A DNA stretch of 64,000 nt. Source: Capnocytophaga sp. oral taxon 338 str. F0234. Its GTDB lineage: Bacteria > Bacteroidota > Bacteroidia > Flavobacteriales > Flavobacteriaceae. Below the pieces are notes generated by a model, which saw nothing but the letters and a program-made list of their open reading frames with translations, ran no database searches and had not been told where the DNA came from. Where the stretch lies: NCBI RefSeq assembly GCF_000192225.1, contig NZ_GL872413.1:163488-227487 (forward strand). Reading direction: 5' to 3'. Below, piece after piece: positions 7,936-17,628 of this stretch (positions within the stretch are counted from its first letter, which is position 1; each line of letters starts with the position of its first letter). The translations under genes were made by a program, and so were the position numbers.

Positions 7936-10788
7936 ATGTACCAACTTTTCTTTGATTTCTCCTTTGATCCTAATTTCCAACGATTATTACCCATTCCATA
8001 CATTGCTCAGCAAAAGAATAACCATTGGTATTTCCTCAGAAAAGCTACAGACGAAGTCCTGAAAAGCACTCCTATTCCACTAAACCCTTATAAGGAAGAA
8101 GCGCTGCTCATAGCCAATAGCCTACAACTTCCTTCTTTGTTAGAGAAATTTACTAAAAGGGAGATTTCTATACAAAAATTATACAATGATAATGATAAAA
8201 AGAAATATATACAACAACAAATAGAGGAAAAAATTTCAAAACTATTAGAAATTATTGCAACAAACCAGCTACTCCTTACGGTATCTCTTAACAAAGAACA
8301 GCCTTTGGAGAATCAATATATAGAAAATACTACAAAAGTACTCATTCCTTCTTTGGAATTTGAGAAAGTACCTGATGGCATCATCTACCGATTATCCTTG
8401 TATGATAATCAAGACAAACTATCTCCCTCTGAACATAAGATAACACTCCTTAGTTATGAAAAATCATGGATAGTTATTGATAAAAAATTAGTCAGCATTA
8501 AAGATATCAAAGCTCTTAACCTAAAGCCTTTTTTAGAGAAAACAACAGTTACTATCCCTGAAAAAATAATCCCTGAATACTTCAATAAGTTTCTTAAAGA
8601 AATTATTAAAAAGGTAGAGATTAACACCATTGGATTTGATATTATCCAGAAGAACAGTATAAAATCAGTCACTATAAAGTTTGTCCATGACTTCCTTACC
8701 CAACATTACAAGTTTTTCCTTTCTTTTGACTACGATGGATATATTTTTGGTAGTAACCAAAATAAAGGATATCATTCTAACTTAAATATTGCTTCCAATG
8801 GCACTATAACAATTGATAATTATAAAAGGAATCTCTCTGAAGAAGCCCAAAAGCATCATATTCTGGAAGCAATAGGATTTATAAATGAAGGAGGGATTTT
8901 CTTTGTAGATGATAATGACCCTTTTGCTTCTTATTTTCATCTGCTCAAGCATAAAGAAGAATTAATAGCTGCAGATTTTTTCATTGAACCTATAGAAATT
9001 CATGGTAGGAGAGTTTCTTTACAACTTCCTAAGATCCACTCCAAAGAAGCCACTAATAAAAAAGATTGGTTTGATATAGAATTATGGATAGAACAAGGCA
9101 ACGAGATATTCTCTTTTGCCAACCTTATTCAGAATATTCAGGAGAATAATCCTATATATACCCTCGCTAATGGAACACTTTTTATCATTCCTAAGGAATG
9201 GTTTGCCAAATATGAGAAACTTGCTAAATTCGGAAAAGTTAATAATGGGAAAATACAACTTCCCAAGAACAACTATGCTCTACTGAAAAATCTGCCTGAG
9301 ATAAAACCCAAATATATTTCTCCTGATATTACATATTCCCCTTCTTCTAACCTGAAAGCAACCCTACGACCTTATCAAAAAGATGGTGTTAAGTGGCTTT
9401 TAGAACATTATTACAGTGGAATGGGTGCTTGTTTAGCTGATGATATGGGATTGGGGAAAACGCTCCAGATACTTGCTCTATTGGTAGCTATCCATGATAC
9501 CTTTTCAGAAAAAGAAATAGAACAACCTTCTAACCTTTTTGAACTCGGGCAAAAACAAAAAGAACCTTTAAGAGCCCTTATTATTCTGCCATCAACTCTT
9601 CTTTTCAACTGGTATGAAGAGGTGAAACGATTCACACCACAATTCAAATGTACACAATATGTAGGAGAAGAAAGAAAAACAAAGATAAGACGACTCATAA
9701 ACTATGATATTATTTTCACTACCTATCCTATCATTACCCGAGACGCCAAGTTATTAGAAGGGTGTCTTTTCCGAATTATTATATTAGATGAAAGCCAACG
9801 GATAAAAAACAAGAATTCCCAAATTTTCAAATCCATTAATCTCCTTAAGGCAGATCATCGCTTTTCCCTCAGTGGTACCCCCATTGAGAATACACTAACC
9901 GACTTATGGTCACAAATGCAGTTTATCAACCCTAATATATTGGGAAGTTTTACAAAATTCAATAACTACTTCAGAATTGGAATTGAAAAGAAACACGATC
10001 CCATTATAATGGAAGAACTCAAAACCATTATTAGCCCTTTTCTCCTTAGACGTACTAAGGCGCAAGTATTACAGGACTTGCCTGATATGGAGGAACAAAT
10101 TGTTTATTGCCCTATGAGTGAAGAGCAAAAGAAATGGTATGAGCGTGAAAAATCAAAAGTTCGTAACAAACTCTTACATATTGACAATCATTCCCAAACC
10201 TTAAATATTCTAAATATGCTTACCCTATTGCGACAAATCAGCAACCATCCCAAGCTATTGGATAAGCAAAGCAGTATCCCCTCAGGAAAATATGAAGAGG
10301 TAATTAATCTCTTAGAGCAGCTATTGCTCTCACAACATAAAGCTCTTATTTTCAGTAGTTTTATCTCTCACTTAGAAATTTATGAAGATTGGTGTAAGAC
10401 AAATAATATTAAGTTCACTACTCTGACGGGGGACACCCCTATACCAGAGCGAAAAATACAGGTAGAGTCCTTTCAGAAGGACAAGGATATTATGTTCTTC
10501 TTTATCTCTCTCAAGGCAGGTGAAGTGGGGCTGAACCTCACCACTGCCTCATATGTACTCCTGTTAGATCCTTGGTGGAATCCTTTTGCTGAACGACAAG
10601 CTATTGCCCGTGCTCATCGCTTAGGACAGCAGCATAAAGTAACTGTCATTCGTTTTGTTACCCAGGACACTTTAGAAGAGAAAATTATTCATCTGCAACA
10701 AAACAAAAAAGAACTTTCTGAAAATATTATAGAAGAGAATGTGCTCGTTAAAGAAGTTTTAGAGAATGTAACTACTCTATTGAAATAG
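7936..10788 (+). CDS. SNF2-family helicase/ATPase
   Basis: A 950-residue SWI2/SNF2-type DNA translocase. The N-terminal half (1 to about 460) is poorly conserved in motif and resembles the SWIM-less leader of bacterial SNF2 proteins. The ATPase follows: LRPYQKDGVKWLLEHY (motif Q), DDMGLGKTLQ (Walker A, about 501-510), ILDESQRIKNK (motif II as DESQ), SLSGTPIENTLTDLW (motif III), then the C-terminal lobe with FISLKAGEVGLNLT and ARAHRLGQQHKVTVIRF (motif VI). It likely remodels protein-DNA or transcription complexes; bacterial targets are mostly unknown. It stands alone on the plus strand and shares a convergent stem-loop with the next gene. Confidence 0.9.
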   Translation: MYQLFFDFSFDPNFQRLLPIPYIAQQKNNHWYFLRKATDEVLKSTPIPLNPYKEEALLIANSLQLPSLLEKFTKREISIQKLYNDNDKKKYIQQQIEEKISKLLEIIATNQLLLTVSLNKEQPLENQYIENTTKVLIPSLEFEKVPDGIIYRLSLYDNQDKLSPSEHKITLLSYEKSWIVIDKKLVSIKDIKALNLKPFLEKTTVTIPEKIIPEYFNKFLKEIIKKVEINTIGFDIIQKNSIKSVTIKFVHDFLTQHYKFFLSFDYDGYIFGSNQNKGYHSNLNIASNGTITIDNYKRNLSEEAQKHHILEAIGFINEGGIFFVDDNDPFASYFHLLKHKEELIAADFFIEPIEIHGRRVSLQLPKIHSKEATNKKDWFDIELWIEQGNEIFSFANLIQNIQENNPIYTLANGTLFIIPKEWFAKYEKLAKFGKVNNGKIQLPKNNYALLKNLPEIKPKYISPDITYSPSSNLKATLRPYQKDGVKWLLEHYYSGMGACLADDMGLGKTLQILALLVAIHDTFSEKEIEQPSNLFELGQKQKEPLRALIILPSTLLFNWYEEVKRFTPQFKCTQYVGEERKTKIRRLINYDIIFTTYPIITRDAKLLEGCLFRIIILDESQRIKNKNSQIFKSINLLKADHRFSLSGTPIENTLTDLWSQMQFINPNILGSFTKFNNYFRIGIEKKHDPIIMEELKTIISPFLLRRTKAQVLQDLPDMEEQIVYCPMSEEQKKWYEREKSKVRNKLLHIDNHSQTLNILNMLTLLRQISNHPKLLDKQSSIPSGKYEEVINLLEQLLLSQHKALIFSSFISHLEIYEDWCKTNNIKFTTLTGDTPIPERKIQVESFQKDKDIMFFFISLKAGEVGLNLTTASYVLLLDPWWNPFAERQAIARAHRLGQQHKVTVIRFVTQDTLEEKIIHLQQNKKELSENIIEENVLVKEVLENVTTLLK

Positions 10789-10814
10789 GAATTGAATTTC
10801 ACAAACTCCTATTT
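10783..10814. terminator. Bidirectional stem-loop between convergent genes
   Basis: AAATAGGA (10783-10790) pairs perfectly with TCCTATTT (10807-10814). The stem covers both stop codons of the SNF2 gene and the convergent 10809 gene. The T-run is weak, so it may protect 3' ends more than terminate. Confidence 0.45.
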
Positions 10815-11378
10815 GTTGTACTTTTTCTGGATTTCCTCCCAAAGTTTAGCTCGTTCGGGGCTAATCTTGAAAGCATAACGGAGAATCTCTTCTCGTGAAG
10901 CATCACTCAGGTCATAGGCACCTCCATCTATTTTCCGGATTTTCTTTTTTAATTCTTTAAAAAAAACTTCTACTCTTTTGTCTTTGTTGTCCTCTGCAGC
11001 AAGAAAGGTATATAACTTATAAGGATGAGTAATATTCCATTGCCTAGCAAGTTGTTTTGCCTCTTCAACATTCTTAAGTAGCGTGTAATAAGGAATTCTA
11101 TCCCAAGTATAGGTAATAGCAGCCATAGCTTCCCGCGTAGCTCTCCAATCATTAAGTTCATACATAAGTACTACAGCCAGAGAATCCGGATAGGCACGAA
11201 CACGTTCCTTGAGAAATCGATGTTTCTGAATTGCTTTCTCAAAAGTTTTACTATCCATAGTTATTTGATAATTCTTGTTTAGATATTTGTATGGATAGTT
11301 TAAATAATCTGTCCTTTTCTCTTGTGCATTGCCAAAGAAAAAAAGAAAAATTGATAAGAAAAGTATTCCTATTTTCAT
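10809..11378 (-). CDS. Secreted hypothetical protein
   Basis: A 189-residue protein with a clear signal peptide (MKIGILFLSIFLFFFGNAQ, cleavage after AQ near 19). The rest is rich in charged helices and tryptophan (NDWRATREAM, ARQWNITHPY) with no motif I recognise. It is probably periplasmic. It follows panD by 13 bases on the same strand and may share its transcript. Function unknown. Confidence 0.7.
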   Translation of the reverse strand: MKIGILFLSIFLFFFGNAQEKRTDYLNYPYKYLNKNYQITMDSKTFEKAIQKHRFLKERVRAYPDSLAVVLMYELNDWRATREAMAAITYTWDRIPYYTLLKNVEEAKQLARQWNITHPYKLYTFLAAEDNKDKRVEVFFKELKKKIRKIDGGAYDLSDASREEILRYAFKISPERAKLWEEIQKKYNK

Positions 11379-11391
11379 TATCTAAAGCATT

Positions 11392-11742
11392 TTAAGGCAA
11401 CAAATTCGTTTGTTCATCAGGAAAAATGACGGTGGGCTGGAAAGTCTTAGCTTCCTCAAAATCCAGCAATGCATACGAAATAATAATAACAATATCCCCC
11501 TTTTGTACCTTGCGTGCAGCAGGTCCATTAAGGGTAATCGTTCCTGAATTTCGCTCTCCACGAATAATGTAGGTGTCAAAGCGTTCTCCATTATTCACAT
11601 TTACAATGGAGACCTTCTCTCCTACAATAAGGTTAGCCGCCTCCAAAAGAGCTTCATCAATAGTGATGCTCCCTATATAATCCAAGTCCGCACCAGTTAC
11701 TTTTACGCGGTGAATTTTTGATTTTAATACTTCTATTTTCAT
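11392..11742 (-). CDS. panD: Aspartate 1-decarboxylase
   Basis: It makes beta-alanine for pantothenate and coenzyme A. The 116-residue proenzyme cleaves itself between Gly24 and Ser25 in DYIGSITID; Ser25 becomes the pyruvoyl group. Lys9, near the active site in the family, is conserved in [10 protein letters not shown], as is LNGPAAR (about 72-78). Length is normal for the family. No other pan genes are present here. Confidence 0.95.
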   Translation of the reverse strand: MKIEVLKSKIHRVKVTGADLDYIGSITIDEALLEAANLIVGEKVSIVNVNNGERFDTYIIRGERNSGTITLNGPAARKVQKGDIVIIISYALLDFEEAKTFQPTVIFPDEQTNLLP

Positions 11743-11799
11743 AAGGGCAAAGGTAAAAAATATTTAGGGATTACAGATGGTTTCTTGCTTTAAAATTTG

Positions 11800-11807
11800 T
11801 ATATTTG
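11800..11807 (+). promoter_or_regulatory. -7 element of the small lipoprotein gene
   Basis: TATATTTG lies 28 bases before ATG 11836. It falls between divergent panD and this gene and reads only to the right. Confidence 0.5.
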
Positions 11808-11835
11808 CCTCTGCATATCATTAAATCCTTATACT

Positions 11836-12264
11836 ATGAGAAAATATCTACTCCTTTTACCTATATTTGCTATAGCTTGTAGGTCGTCTTATATTACTGA
11901 AATCCCCCAAGAGACAAAAATCTCCACCAGTCTTCATACAGGAGGTACTCATAAGATTGTTGCTTTCGTGGAGGATGATGCCTACTATAAGGTAGCCCAA
12001 AAGAACCCCTCTTATAAAGAAGCTAAGGAAGCTATCACTGCCCAGCTCCCCGCTGCATCCTCCGATTGCTTATGTGGAATAACAGTACATGGAGGTATTA
12101 TCCGAATTGATGGTGAAAAAAAATCATGGATTATTGATATCAAAGAACTCCCTACCATTGCAGGTTTAGTTCTGTACGATGGCAAAAATAAACCTATCGT
12201 AGAACTTAATCCTAAAAAATATGAAATGCGCTTTAGAAAAATGTTTCGACAAAATTTAAAATAA
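11836..12264 (+). CDS. Hypothetical lipoprotein
   Basis: From ATG 11836 the protein has 142 residues and a lipobox ending IAC at Cys15 (MRKYLLLLPIFAIACRSS). A start further upstream would put 13 residues before the signal and would lie across the promoter, so it was dropped. The mature part has a KEAITAQLPAASSDCLCGITVHGG segment with a Cys-x-Cys pair, then a beta-rich end. No family recognised. The 7-bp inverted repeat at 12281-12287/12310-12316 may mark its 3' end. Confidence 0.65.
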   Translation: MRKYLLLLPIFAIACRSSYITEIPQETKISTSLHTGGTHKIVAFVEDDAYYKVAQKNPSYKEAKEAITAQLPAASSDCLCGITVHGGIIRIDGEKKSWIIDIKELPTIAGLVLYDGKNKPIVELNPKKYEMRFRKMFRQNLK

Positions 12265-12361
12265 AGAACACTATACAAATCATGTCCAACAATAAGCCAT
12301 CGGAAAGAAGGACATGTTAAAATAAAAACTACAATCTAATTCCACAACCAAGGGAAAGTCA

Positions 12362-12369
12362 TACCTTTG
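12362..12369 (+). promoter_or_regulatory. -7 element of the heparinase-like gene
   Basis: TACCTTTG lies 31 bases before ATG 12401. No -33 TTTG at the right distance. Confidence 0.5.
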
Positions 12370-12400
12370 TACAAAGTAAAATAAAACATTCTATTTACTT

Positions 12401-14512
12401 ATGAAAAATGCAGTATTCATCGTATGTGTTATCTTAATAATGGTATCATGCCGTAAAGATACTGATTCAGATACACAACATATCGTGGGGGTAGTACGCA
12501 ATGAACATCCTCGCCTTTTTATTACCAAAGAAGATATTCCAAAAATCAAAAATGCAGTCCAAACTTCGTTGTCAGAGGTGTATACACACACTAAAAAAGA
12601 AATTGATAAATTCATAACAGAGCCTCTCTTTTTTGAAAATCCTACTATCATTACCCCTACTCAAAACAGCATAAAAGTAGGCAAAGTATCGCAAGTAGCT
12701 ATGTTATATCTCATAACAGGAGAGATAAAATATCTGGATTATACCAAAAAGTCTTTGCAAAAAATCATCGAATATTACCATCTTCGGATACAACACAACT
12801 TAAATGCCGATTGGTATGTATTCTCTCAAATCAGTGTACTATGTGCTTATGATTGGATTTATAACAGCCTAACTCCTGCCGAACGTGAGCAAATAGGTCA
12901 TCCTCTTTATGATATAATGATGGAAATTGCTTGGCACGGAAAGGGCATACGTCCAGAACGCATCCGTGAGAACACGGGTGGGTATGATACTGGTTTTTAT
13001 GGTACTGAATCCCTACCGTGGTATATAGGTATCACTTTCCACAATGACGGTTTTGACAATGCTCGTTGTGAAGAGATGTTCCAGAAAGGGCTGGCTTTGA
13101 ATCTGAAAATGACAGATTTTCGTCGTGAAATGAGTGGCAATAGTGGTGGAGGTATTACTGCCTGTATGGGCTATGCAGTAGGAGCTAATCCTATCGCTGA
13201 CTTTAATTTTATCCGTTCTTACCAGGCAGCCACAGGGGTAGATATCTCTGGTCAACTGAAGTACGTATTTGGATATTTAAAATTCATTGATTGGAATCGT
13301 TTGCCAGGCAATCGCGAATTCGGATTAGCAGATAGCTATCATAACGATTGCTTGCTTCCTGAAAGAGATATCAATTACCATCTAAGGGAAATAGCTACTA
13401 TTTATGGGAATTCTTCCAATTTACAACGACTTTTAGGTTCTTTCCATAAGAAACATGCTACCGAACGTCTTCCCTTTATGCCCTTTTTGCAACAAGTTCC
13501 TCAAGGCGTACAAGGCGTTAATTCTTCAGGTAAAGGAGCTATGTATTTTGAAGGGGTGGGTGAAGCTATTATGCGCTCAGGAACAGGTGATAACGATACT
13601 TACGCAGTCTTCGTAACTGGTGCTAAATCAGATTATCACAAGCATTTTGACAACAATCATTTTATTATATACAAACATGGTTACCGTGCCTTAGATACTG
13701 GTACTCGTCCTGAACCCAGCTGGCACCTGTCGCATTATTATGCACGTACTGTAGCTCATAACTGTGTAACCATCAAAATGCCTAATGAAAAATTCCCTTT
13801 ATACTGGGGCATAGTGGCTGGTGCTGCTAACGAACCTAAGAACCTTCCCATTCCTAATGATGGCGGGCAATACAAGATGACCGAATCTGTAATGAAAGAG
13901 ATGCGTACCACTAATGATTATGTGTATTTAGCTTCAGATGCTACCAAAAGCTATAACCCCAAAAAAGCATCGCTAGTAATGCGTGAATTTATATACTTCT
14001 ACCCTGACCTTTTTGTAGTATTTGACAGAGTAACGGCTACTGACAAAAATTATCCTAAAACATGGCTACTACACACTATTAATGAGCCTATAATGAAAGG
14101 GAACAATGAATTTTCCGAAACTTCTGATGGAGGTAAGATGATTTGCCGTACCCTATTCCCTTCCGATGCTATACTTACCAAAATAGGAGGGAATGGAAAG
14201 GATTTCTGGTCTGACGGTCGCAACTGGCCTATACCCAAACTCACACCACAAGATTACGGGTATGCTATGAACCTCCCTCCTGCCAATCATCCACAGTTAG
14301 GACATTGGCGTATAGAAGTGAGCCCAAAAACATCTTCTAAGGAAGATCTGTTTATGCATATTATTCAAGTGGGCGATATAAGTCTTTCAGAGTTACCCCA
14401 TACAGAAACTTTTGAAAACACCACACAAATAGGATTAAGATTCACCTATCAAGGGAAACAACACATTTTAACCTTCGATAAAACAAGGTCGTACGGATGC
14501 AAAATTCAATAA
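12401..14512 (+). CDS. Heparinase II/III-family polysaccharide lyase, lipoprotein
   Basis: A 703-residue lipoprotein: signal peptide with lipobox MVSC (Cys17). Residues about 35-350 look like the alpha/alpha toroid of heparinase II/III-type lyases (HPRLFITKEDIPKIKNAV, then NADWYVFSQISVLCAYDWIYNSL and the RENTGGYDTGFYG stretch). Residues about 380-700 form the beta-sandwich domain with KSDYHKHFDNNHFIIYKHGYRALDTGT and ARTVAHNCVTI, whose His and Tyr residues are candidates for catalysis and metal binding. It would cut uronic-acid-containing glycans at the cell surface, useful on host or mucosal glycosaminoglycans; the true substrate is not visible. No SusC/SusD pair or sulfatase is adjacent, so it is not in an obvious polysaccharide utilisation locus. 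It converges on the rplL end. Confidence 0.78.
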   Translation: MKNAVFIVCVILIMVSCRKDTDSDTQHIVGVVRNEHPRLFITKEDIPKIKNAVQTSLSEVYTHTKKEIDKFITEPLFFENPTIITPTQNSIKVGKVSQVAMLYLITGEIKYLDYTKKSLQKIIEYYHLRIQHNLNADWYVFSQISVLCAYDWIYNSLTPAEREQIGHPLYDIMMEIAWHGKGIRPERIRENTGGYDTGFYGTESLPWYIGITFHNDGFDNARCEEMFQKGLALNLKMTDFRREMSGNSGGGITACMGYAVGANPIADFNFIRSYQAATGVDISGQLKYVFGYLKFIDWNRLPGNREFGLADSYHNDCLLPERDINYHLREIATIYGNSSNLQRLLGSFHKKHATERLPFMPFLQQVPQGVQGVNSSGKGAMYFEGVGEAIMRSGTGDNDTYAVFVTGAKSDYHKHFDNNHFIIYKHGYRALDTGTRPEPSWHLSHYYARTVAHNCVTIKMPNEKFPLYWGIVAGAANEPKNLPIPNDGGQYKMTESVMKEMRTTNDYVYLASDATKSYNPKKASLVMREFIYFYPDLFVVFDRVTATDKNYPKTWLLHTINEPIMKGNNEFSETSDGGKMICRTLFPSDAILTKIGGNGKDFWSDGRNWPIPKLTPQDYGYAMNLPPANHPQLGHWRIEVSPKTSSKEDLFMHIIQVGDISLSELPHTETFENTTQIGLRFTYQGKQHILTFDKTRSYGCKIQ

Positions 14513-14513
14513 A

Positions 14514-14536
14514 AAAGCCCCTTTAATAGGGGCTTT
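14514..14536. terminator. Bidirectional terminator between the lyase gene and rplL
   Basis: AAAGCCCCT (14514-14522) pairs perfectly with AGGGGCTTT (14528-14536) around a 5-base loop. A-rich and T-rich flanks allow termination from both sides. It ends the rplKAJL transcript. Confidence 0.75.
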
Positions 14537-14561
14537 CATATTGTCAAAACTAAGAAAAGAA

Positions 14562-14939
14562 TTATTTTAATTCTACTTCTGCTCCGGCTTCTTCTAATGA
14601 TTTCTTAAGATTTTCTGCATCCGCTTTAGAAACACCTTCTTTTACTTTAGAAGGAGCTCCATCTACCATTTCTTTAGCTTCTTTTAGTCCAAGCCCAGTA
14701 AGATCTTTTACTAATTTCACTACTGCCAATTTGTTAGCTCCTGCACTTTTGAGGATTACATCAAATTCTGTTTTTTCAGCAGCAGCTTCTCCACCGCCAG
14801 CAGCAGGACCTGCAGCTACAGCAACAGCAGCCGCTGCGGGTTCAATACCATACTCATCCTTAAGGATTTGAGCAAGTTCGTTTACTTCTTTAACAGTTAA
14901 GTTTACTAATTGTTCTGCAAAATTTTTTAAATCTGCCAT
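14562..14939 (-). CDS. rplL: 50S ribosomal protein L7/L12
   Basis: A 125-residue stalk protein that recruits translation GTPases. It has an N-terminal dimerisation helix ([20 protein letters not shown]), an alanine/glycine-rich hinge (about 33-54) and the conserved C-terminal domain ([20 protein letters not shown] to the end). It is 44 bases after rplJ. It is the last gene of its operon: instead of rpoB, a terminator and a convergent gene follow. Confidence 0.97.
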   Translation of the reverse strand: MADLKNFAEQLVNLTVKEVNELAQILKDEYGIEPAAAAVAVAAGPAAGGGEAAAEKTEFDVILKSAGANKLAVVKLVKDLTGLGLKEAKEMVDGAPSKVKEGVSKADAENLKKSLEEAGAEVELK

Positions 14940-14983
14940 TTCTATCGTTTTTTAATGGTTTATAAATAATTAATGTGTGTGTA

Positions 14984-15502
14984 CTATTGACGTTCAGAGA
15001 GTGTTTTAACAATTCCTGCCAACTTTCCGCTACCTGACTTAAGAGCAGAAATAACATTTTTAGCAGGCGATTGCAAGAGGGTAATAACCTCTCCGATAAG
15101 TTCCTCTTTGGATTTGATAGAAGAGAGTGCTTCCAACTGGTTATCACCAATAAATATTGCCTCTTCTATATAAGCTCCTTTTAGGAGGGGCTTTTCTGAT
15201 TTTTTTCTAAAGTTCTTAATCAACTTAGCAGGGGCATTTCCTACTTCAGCATACATTAGGGAAGTATTTCCTTTAAGAACAGATGGAAGTTCTCCAAAGT
15301 CCTTATCTGAGGCTTCCATAGCTTTTGCTAAGAAAGTATTCTTCACCACCGATAATTTAATATTTGCTTTGAAGCAAGCACGACGAAGGTCGGAGGTTGT
15401 CTTTGCATCAAGCCCTGTGAGGTCTGCCAGATAGATTACATGATTTGCTGCTAACTGTGCGGTTAAATCCTCTATTATTACTGATTTTTCTTCTTTTGTC
15501 AT
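14984..15502 (-). CDS. rplJ: 50S ribosomal protein L10
   Basis: A 172-residue stalk base protein that carries L12 dimers on its C-terminal helix and, in other bacteria, represses its own operon by binding the leader. It starts MTKEEKSVIIEDLTAQLAANHVIYLADLTGLDAKTT-type residues typical of L10, with the KNTFLAKAM region. It lies 23 bases after rplA and 44 before rplL. Confidence 0.96.
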   Translation of the reverse strand: MTKEEKSVIIEDLTAQLAANHVIYLADLTGLDAKTTSDLRRACFKANIKLSVVKNTFLAKAMEASDKDFGELPSVLKGNTSLMYAEVGNAPAKLIKNFRKKSEKPLLKGAYIEEAIFIGDNQLEALSSIKSKEELIGEVITLLQSPAKNVISALKSGSGKLAGIVKTLSERQ

Positions 15503-15525
15503 AATTTTCTCTTTTAACTACGTTG

Positions 15526-16215
15526 TTAGACTGCTTTTGTATCTATAGCTACACTTGGGCTCATAGTACTTGATAAGTAAATAGACTTGATATAAGTACC
15601 TTTAGCGGTAGTAGGTTTTAGCTTAATAAGGGTTTGGATTAGTTCATTGGCATTTTCCATTAGTTTCTCAGGGGAAAAGGAAACTTTCCCTATAGAAGCA
15701 TGGACAATACCCGTTTTATCTACACGAAAATCAATTTTCCCTGCTTTTACTTCTTGTACAGCTTTACCGATTTCCATAGTTACAGTACCTGTCTTAGGGT
15801 TAGGCATAAGCCCACGAGGACCCAGTATACGTCCTAAAGGCCCTAACTTACCCATTACCGCTGGCATAGTTACAATCACATCTATATCTGTCCAGCCGTC
15901 CTTGATTTTTTGTAGGTACTCATCCAATCCTACATAGTCAGCACCAGCAGCTTGTGCTTCGGCTTCTTTATCAGGGGTTACTAAGGCAAGTACACGTATA
16001 TCTTTCCCTGTTCCATGAGGAAGAGTAACTACCCCACGTACCATTTGGTTTGCCTTACGAGGATCTACTCCCAACCTTACTGCAATATCCACAGAAGCAT
16101 CAAACTTAGTAAAAGAAATTTCTTTTATTTTCTTACTTGCTTCTGCAAGGCTATATAGTTTATCAGCTTCTATTTTAGATAAAGCCTCTTTGTATTTCTT
16201 TGTCAATTTTGCCAT
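15526..16215 (-). CDS. rplA: 50S ribosomal protein L1
   Basis: A 229-residue protein that forms the mobile L1 stalk at the E site and often represses the L11-L1 message. The signature [18 protein letters not shown] (about 131-148) and [20 protein letters not shown] are present. Ten bases separate it from rplK. Confidence 0.97.
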   Translation of the reverse strand: MAKLTKKYKEALSKIEADKLYSLAEASKKIKEISFTKFDASVDIAVRLGVDPRKANQMVRGVVTLPHGTGKDIRVLALVTPDKEAEAQAAGADYVGLDEYLQKIKDGWTDIDVIVTMPAVMGKLGPLGRILGPRGLMPNPKTGTVTMEIGKAVQEVKAGKIDFRVDKTGIVHASIGKVSFSPEKLMENANELIQTLIKLKPTTAKGTYIKSIYLSSTMSPSVAIDTKAV

Positions 16216-16225
16216 AATAAATCAA

Positions 16226-16663
16226 TTAAAAAGGTTTATCTCCAGTGATTGCGATTCCCATGGAACGTGCTGTCCCAGCCACCATACTCATAGCAGATTC
16301 AATAGTAAATGCATTCAAATCCTGCATTTTATCCTCTGCTATAGCACGCACTTGATCCCAAGTGATATTAGCTACTTTCTTACGGTTAGGCTCTCCTGAA
16401 CCTCCTTTGATTTTGGCTGCTTCCAAGAGTTGAACTGCCGCAGGTGGGGTCTTTACAATAAAATCAAAAGATTTATCTTTGTATACGGAGATAACAACTG
16501 GTAATATCTTACCTGGCTTGTCCTGAGTACGTGCATTGAATTGCTTACAGAACTCCATAATGTTAACTCCGGCAGCTCCCAAGGCAGGTCCAACCGGTGG
16601 CGAAGGATTCGCAGCACCTCCCTTAACTTGTAGTTTAACTACTTTGTGTAATTCTTTTGCCAT
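16226..16663 (-). CDS. rplK: 50S ribosomal protein L11
   Basis: A 145-residue protein at the base of the factor-binding stalk. The proline-rich switch [20 protein letters not shown] (about 20-39) and the C-terminal rRNA-binding GTARSMGI motif are clear. It begins the rplKAJL group and has its own promoter just upstream. Confidence 0.97.
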   Translation of the reverse strand: MAKELHKVVKLQVKGGAANPSPPVGPALGAAGVNIMEFCKQFNARTQDKPGKILPVVISVYKDKSFDFIVKTPPAAVQLLEAAKIKGGSGEPNRKKVANITWDQVRAIAEDKMQDLNAFTIESAMSMVAGTARSMGIAITGDKPF

Positions 16664-16708
16664 TGTTCAACTTTAATTTATTAAATTATTTTTTAATCTT
16701 TGACCAAA

Positions 16709-16716
16709 CAAAGATA
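16709..16716 (-). promoter_or_regulatory. -7 element of the rplKAJL promoter
   Basis: Minus-strand TATCTTTG lies in the 53-base gap after nusG, 46 bases before the rplK ATG. No TTTG at -33 was found. It would let the L11-L12 genes be transcribed apart from tuf-secE-nusG. Confidence 0.45.
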
Positions 16717-17265
16717 CTATATTTTTTCTACTTGTGTATAACTAAGTTCCAAAGGTGTTTTCCTTCCAAAGATTTTCACAATTACCTCTAACTTCCTTTT
16801 CTCTTCGTTTACTTTCTCTACATTTCCTGTAAATCCATTGAAAGGACCATCAATCACCTTAACTGATTCGCCTATTTCATAAGGAATAAGTACTGTCTCC
16901 ACCTTTTCTTGGAGTTCATCCACTATTCCGAGCATTCTATTCACTTCGGATTTACGAATAGGCGTAGGAGTACCTCCCTTTGTTTCTCCCAAAAATCCTA
17001 TAACTCCTGAAATATTCTTAATAATATGGGAAACTTCTCCAGAAAGATCAGCCTTTACCATTACATATCCAGGAAAGAACACCTTTTCTACATTAATCTT
17101 CTTTCCATTACGTAACTGAGGCACCTTTTCAGTAGGAACAAGTACCTGTTCCACATAATCAGCATACCCTAAGCGACTTATCTCGGACTCAATATAACTC
17201 TTTACTTTATTCTCCTGTCCGCTTACAGCACGTACTACATACCATTTTTTTTCAAGGACTGTCAT
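16717..17265 (-). CDS. nusG: Transcription termination/antitermination protein NusG
   Basis: A 182-residue NusG: N-terminal NGN domain (KKWYVVRAVSGQENKVKSYIESE; FFPGYVMVKADL, which contacts RNA polymerase) and a C-terminal KOW domain (EIGESVKVIDGPFNGFTGNVEKVN) that binds Rho or S10. It touches secE directly (start 17265, secE stop at 17266). Confidence 0.96.
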   Translation of the reverse strand: MTVLEKKWYVVRAVSGQENKVKSYIESEISRLGYADYVEQVLVPTEKVPQLRNGKKINVEKVFFPGYVMVKADLSGEVSHIIKNISGVIGFLGETKGGTPTPIRKSEVNRMLGIVDELQEKVETVLIPYEIGESVKVIDGPFNGFTGNVEKVNEEKRKLEVIVKIFGRKTPLELSYTQVEKI

Positions 17266-17448
17266 TTAGAAAATTTTAAATATCTGTGCAATAAAGCTTT
17301 CAAAAATGAAATCTACACCTGCAATAAACAAGGAAAATATAACAGAGAAAATAGTTACCACCCATAATAGCCGTTGTGCTTCCCCAAAAGGTGTCCACGT
17401 AACATTCTGTGTTAATTCTGTATAAGATTCTTTGATATAATTTATCAT
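17266..17448 (-). CDS. secE: Preprotein translocase subunit SecE
   Basis: A 60-residue single-span SecE. An amphipathic helix (YIKESYTELTQNVTWTPFGEA) precedes one membrane helix (about 29-50). The short, one-helix form is normal outside enterobacteria. It forms SecYEG with secY at 47041. It lies between tRNA-Trp and nusG. Confidence 0.92.
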   Translation of the reverse strand: MINYIKESYTELTQNVTWTPFGEAQRLLWVVTIFSVIFSLFIAGVDFIFESFIAQIFKIF

Positions 17449-17486
17449 TACTCTTTGGTTTTTATAAAGTTCCTTAAAACTATCTG

Positions 17487-17557
17487 CACGGGTGGAGGGA
17501 TTCGAACCCCCATCAACGGTTTTGGAGACCGCTATTCTACCCTTGAACTACACCCGT
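17487..17557 (-). tRNA. tRNA-Trp (CCA)
   Basis: Acceptor ACGGGTG with CACCCGT, anticodon CCA (complement at 17523-17525), T arm GGGGGTTCGAATCCCTC, discriminator G. It lies between tuf and secE, as in other Bacteroidota. Confidence 0.95.
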
Positions 17558-17628
17558 ATAAAAAGAGTTTTGTTACCAAAACCCTTTCTAAAATCAATTT
17601 ATCTTATGAAAATTCAATAACCTCTTGA

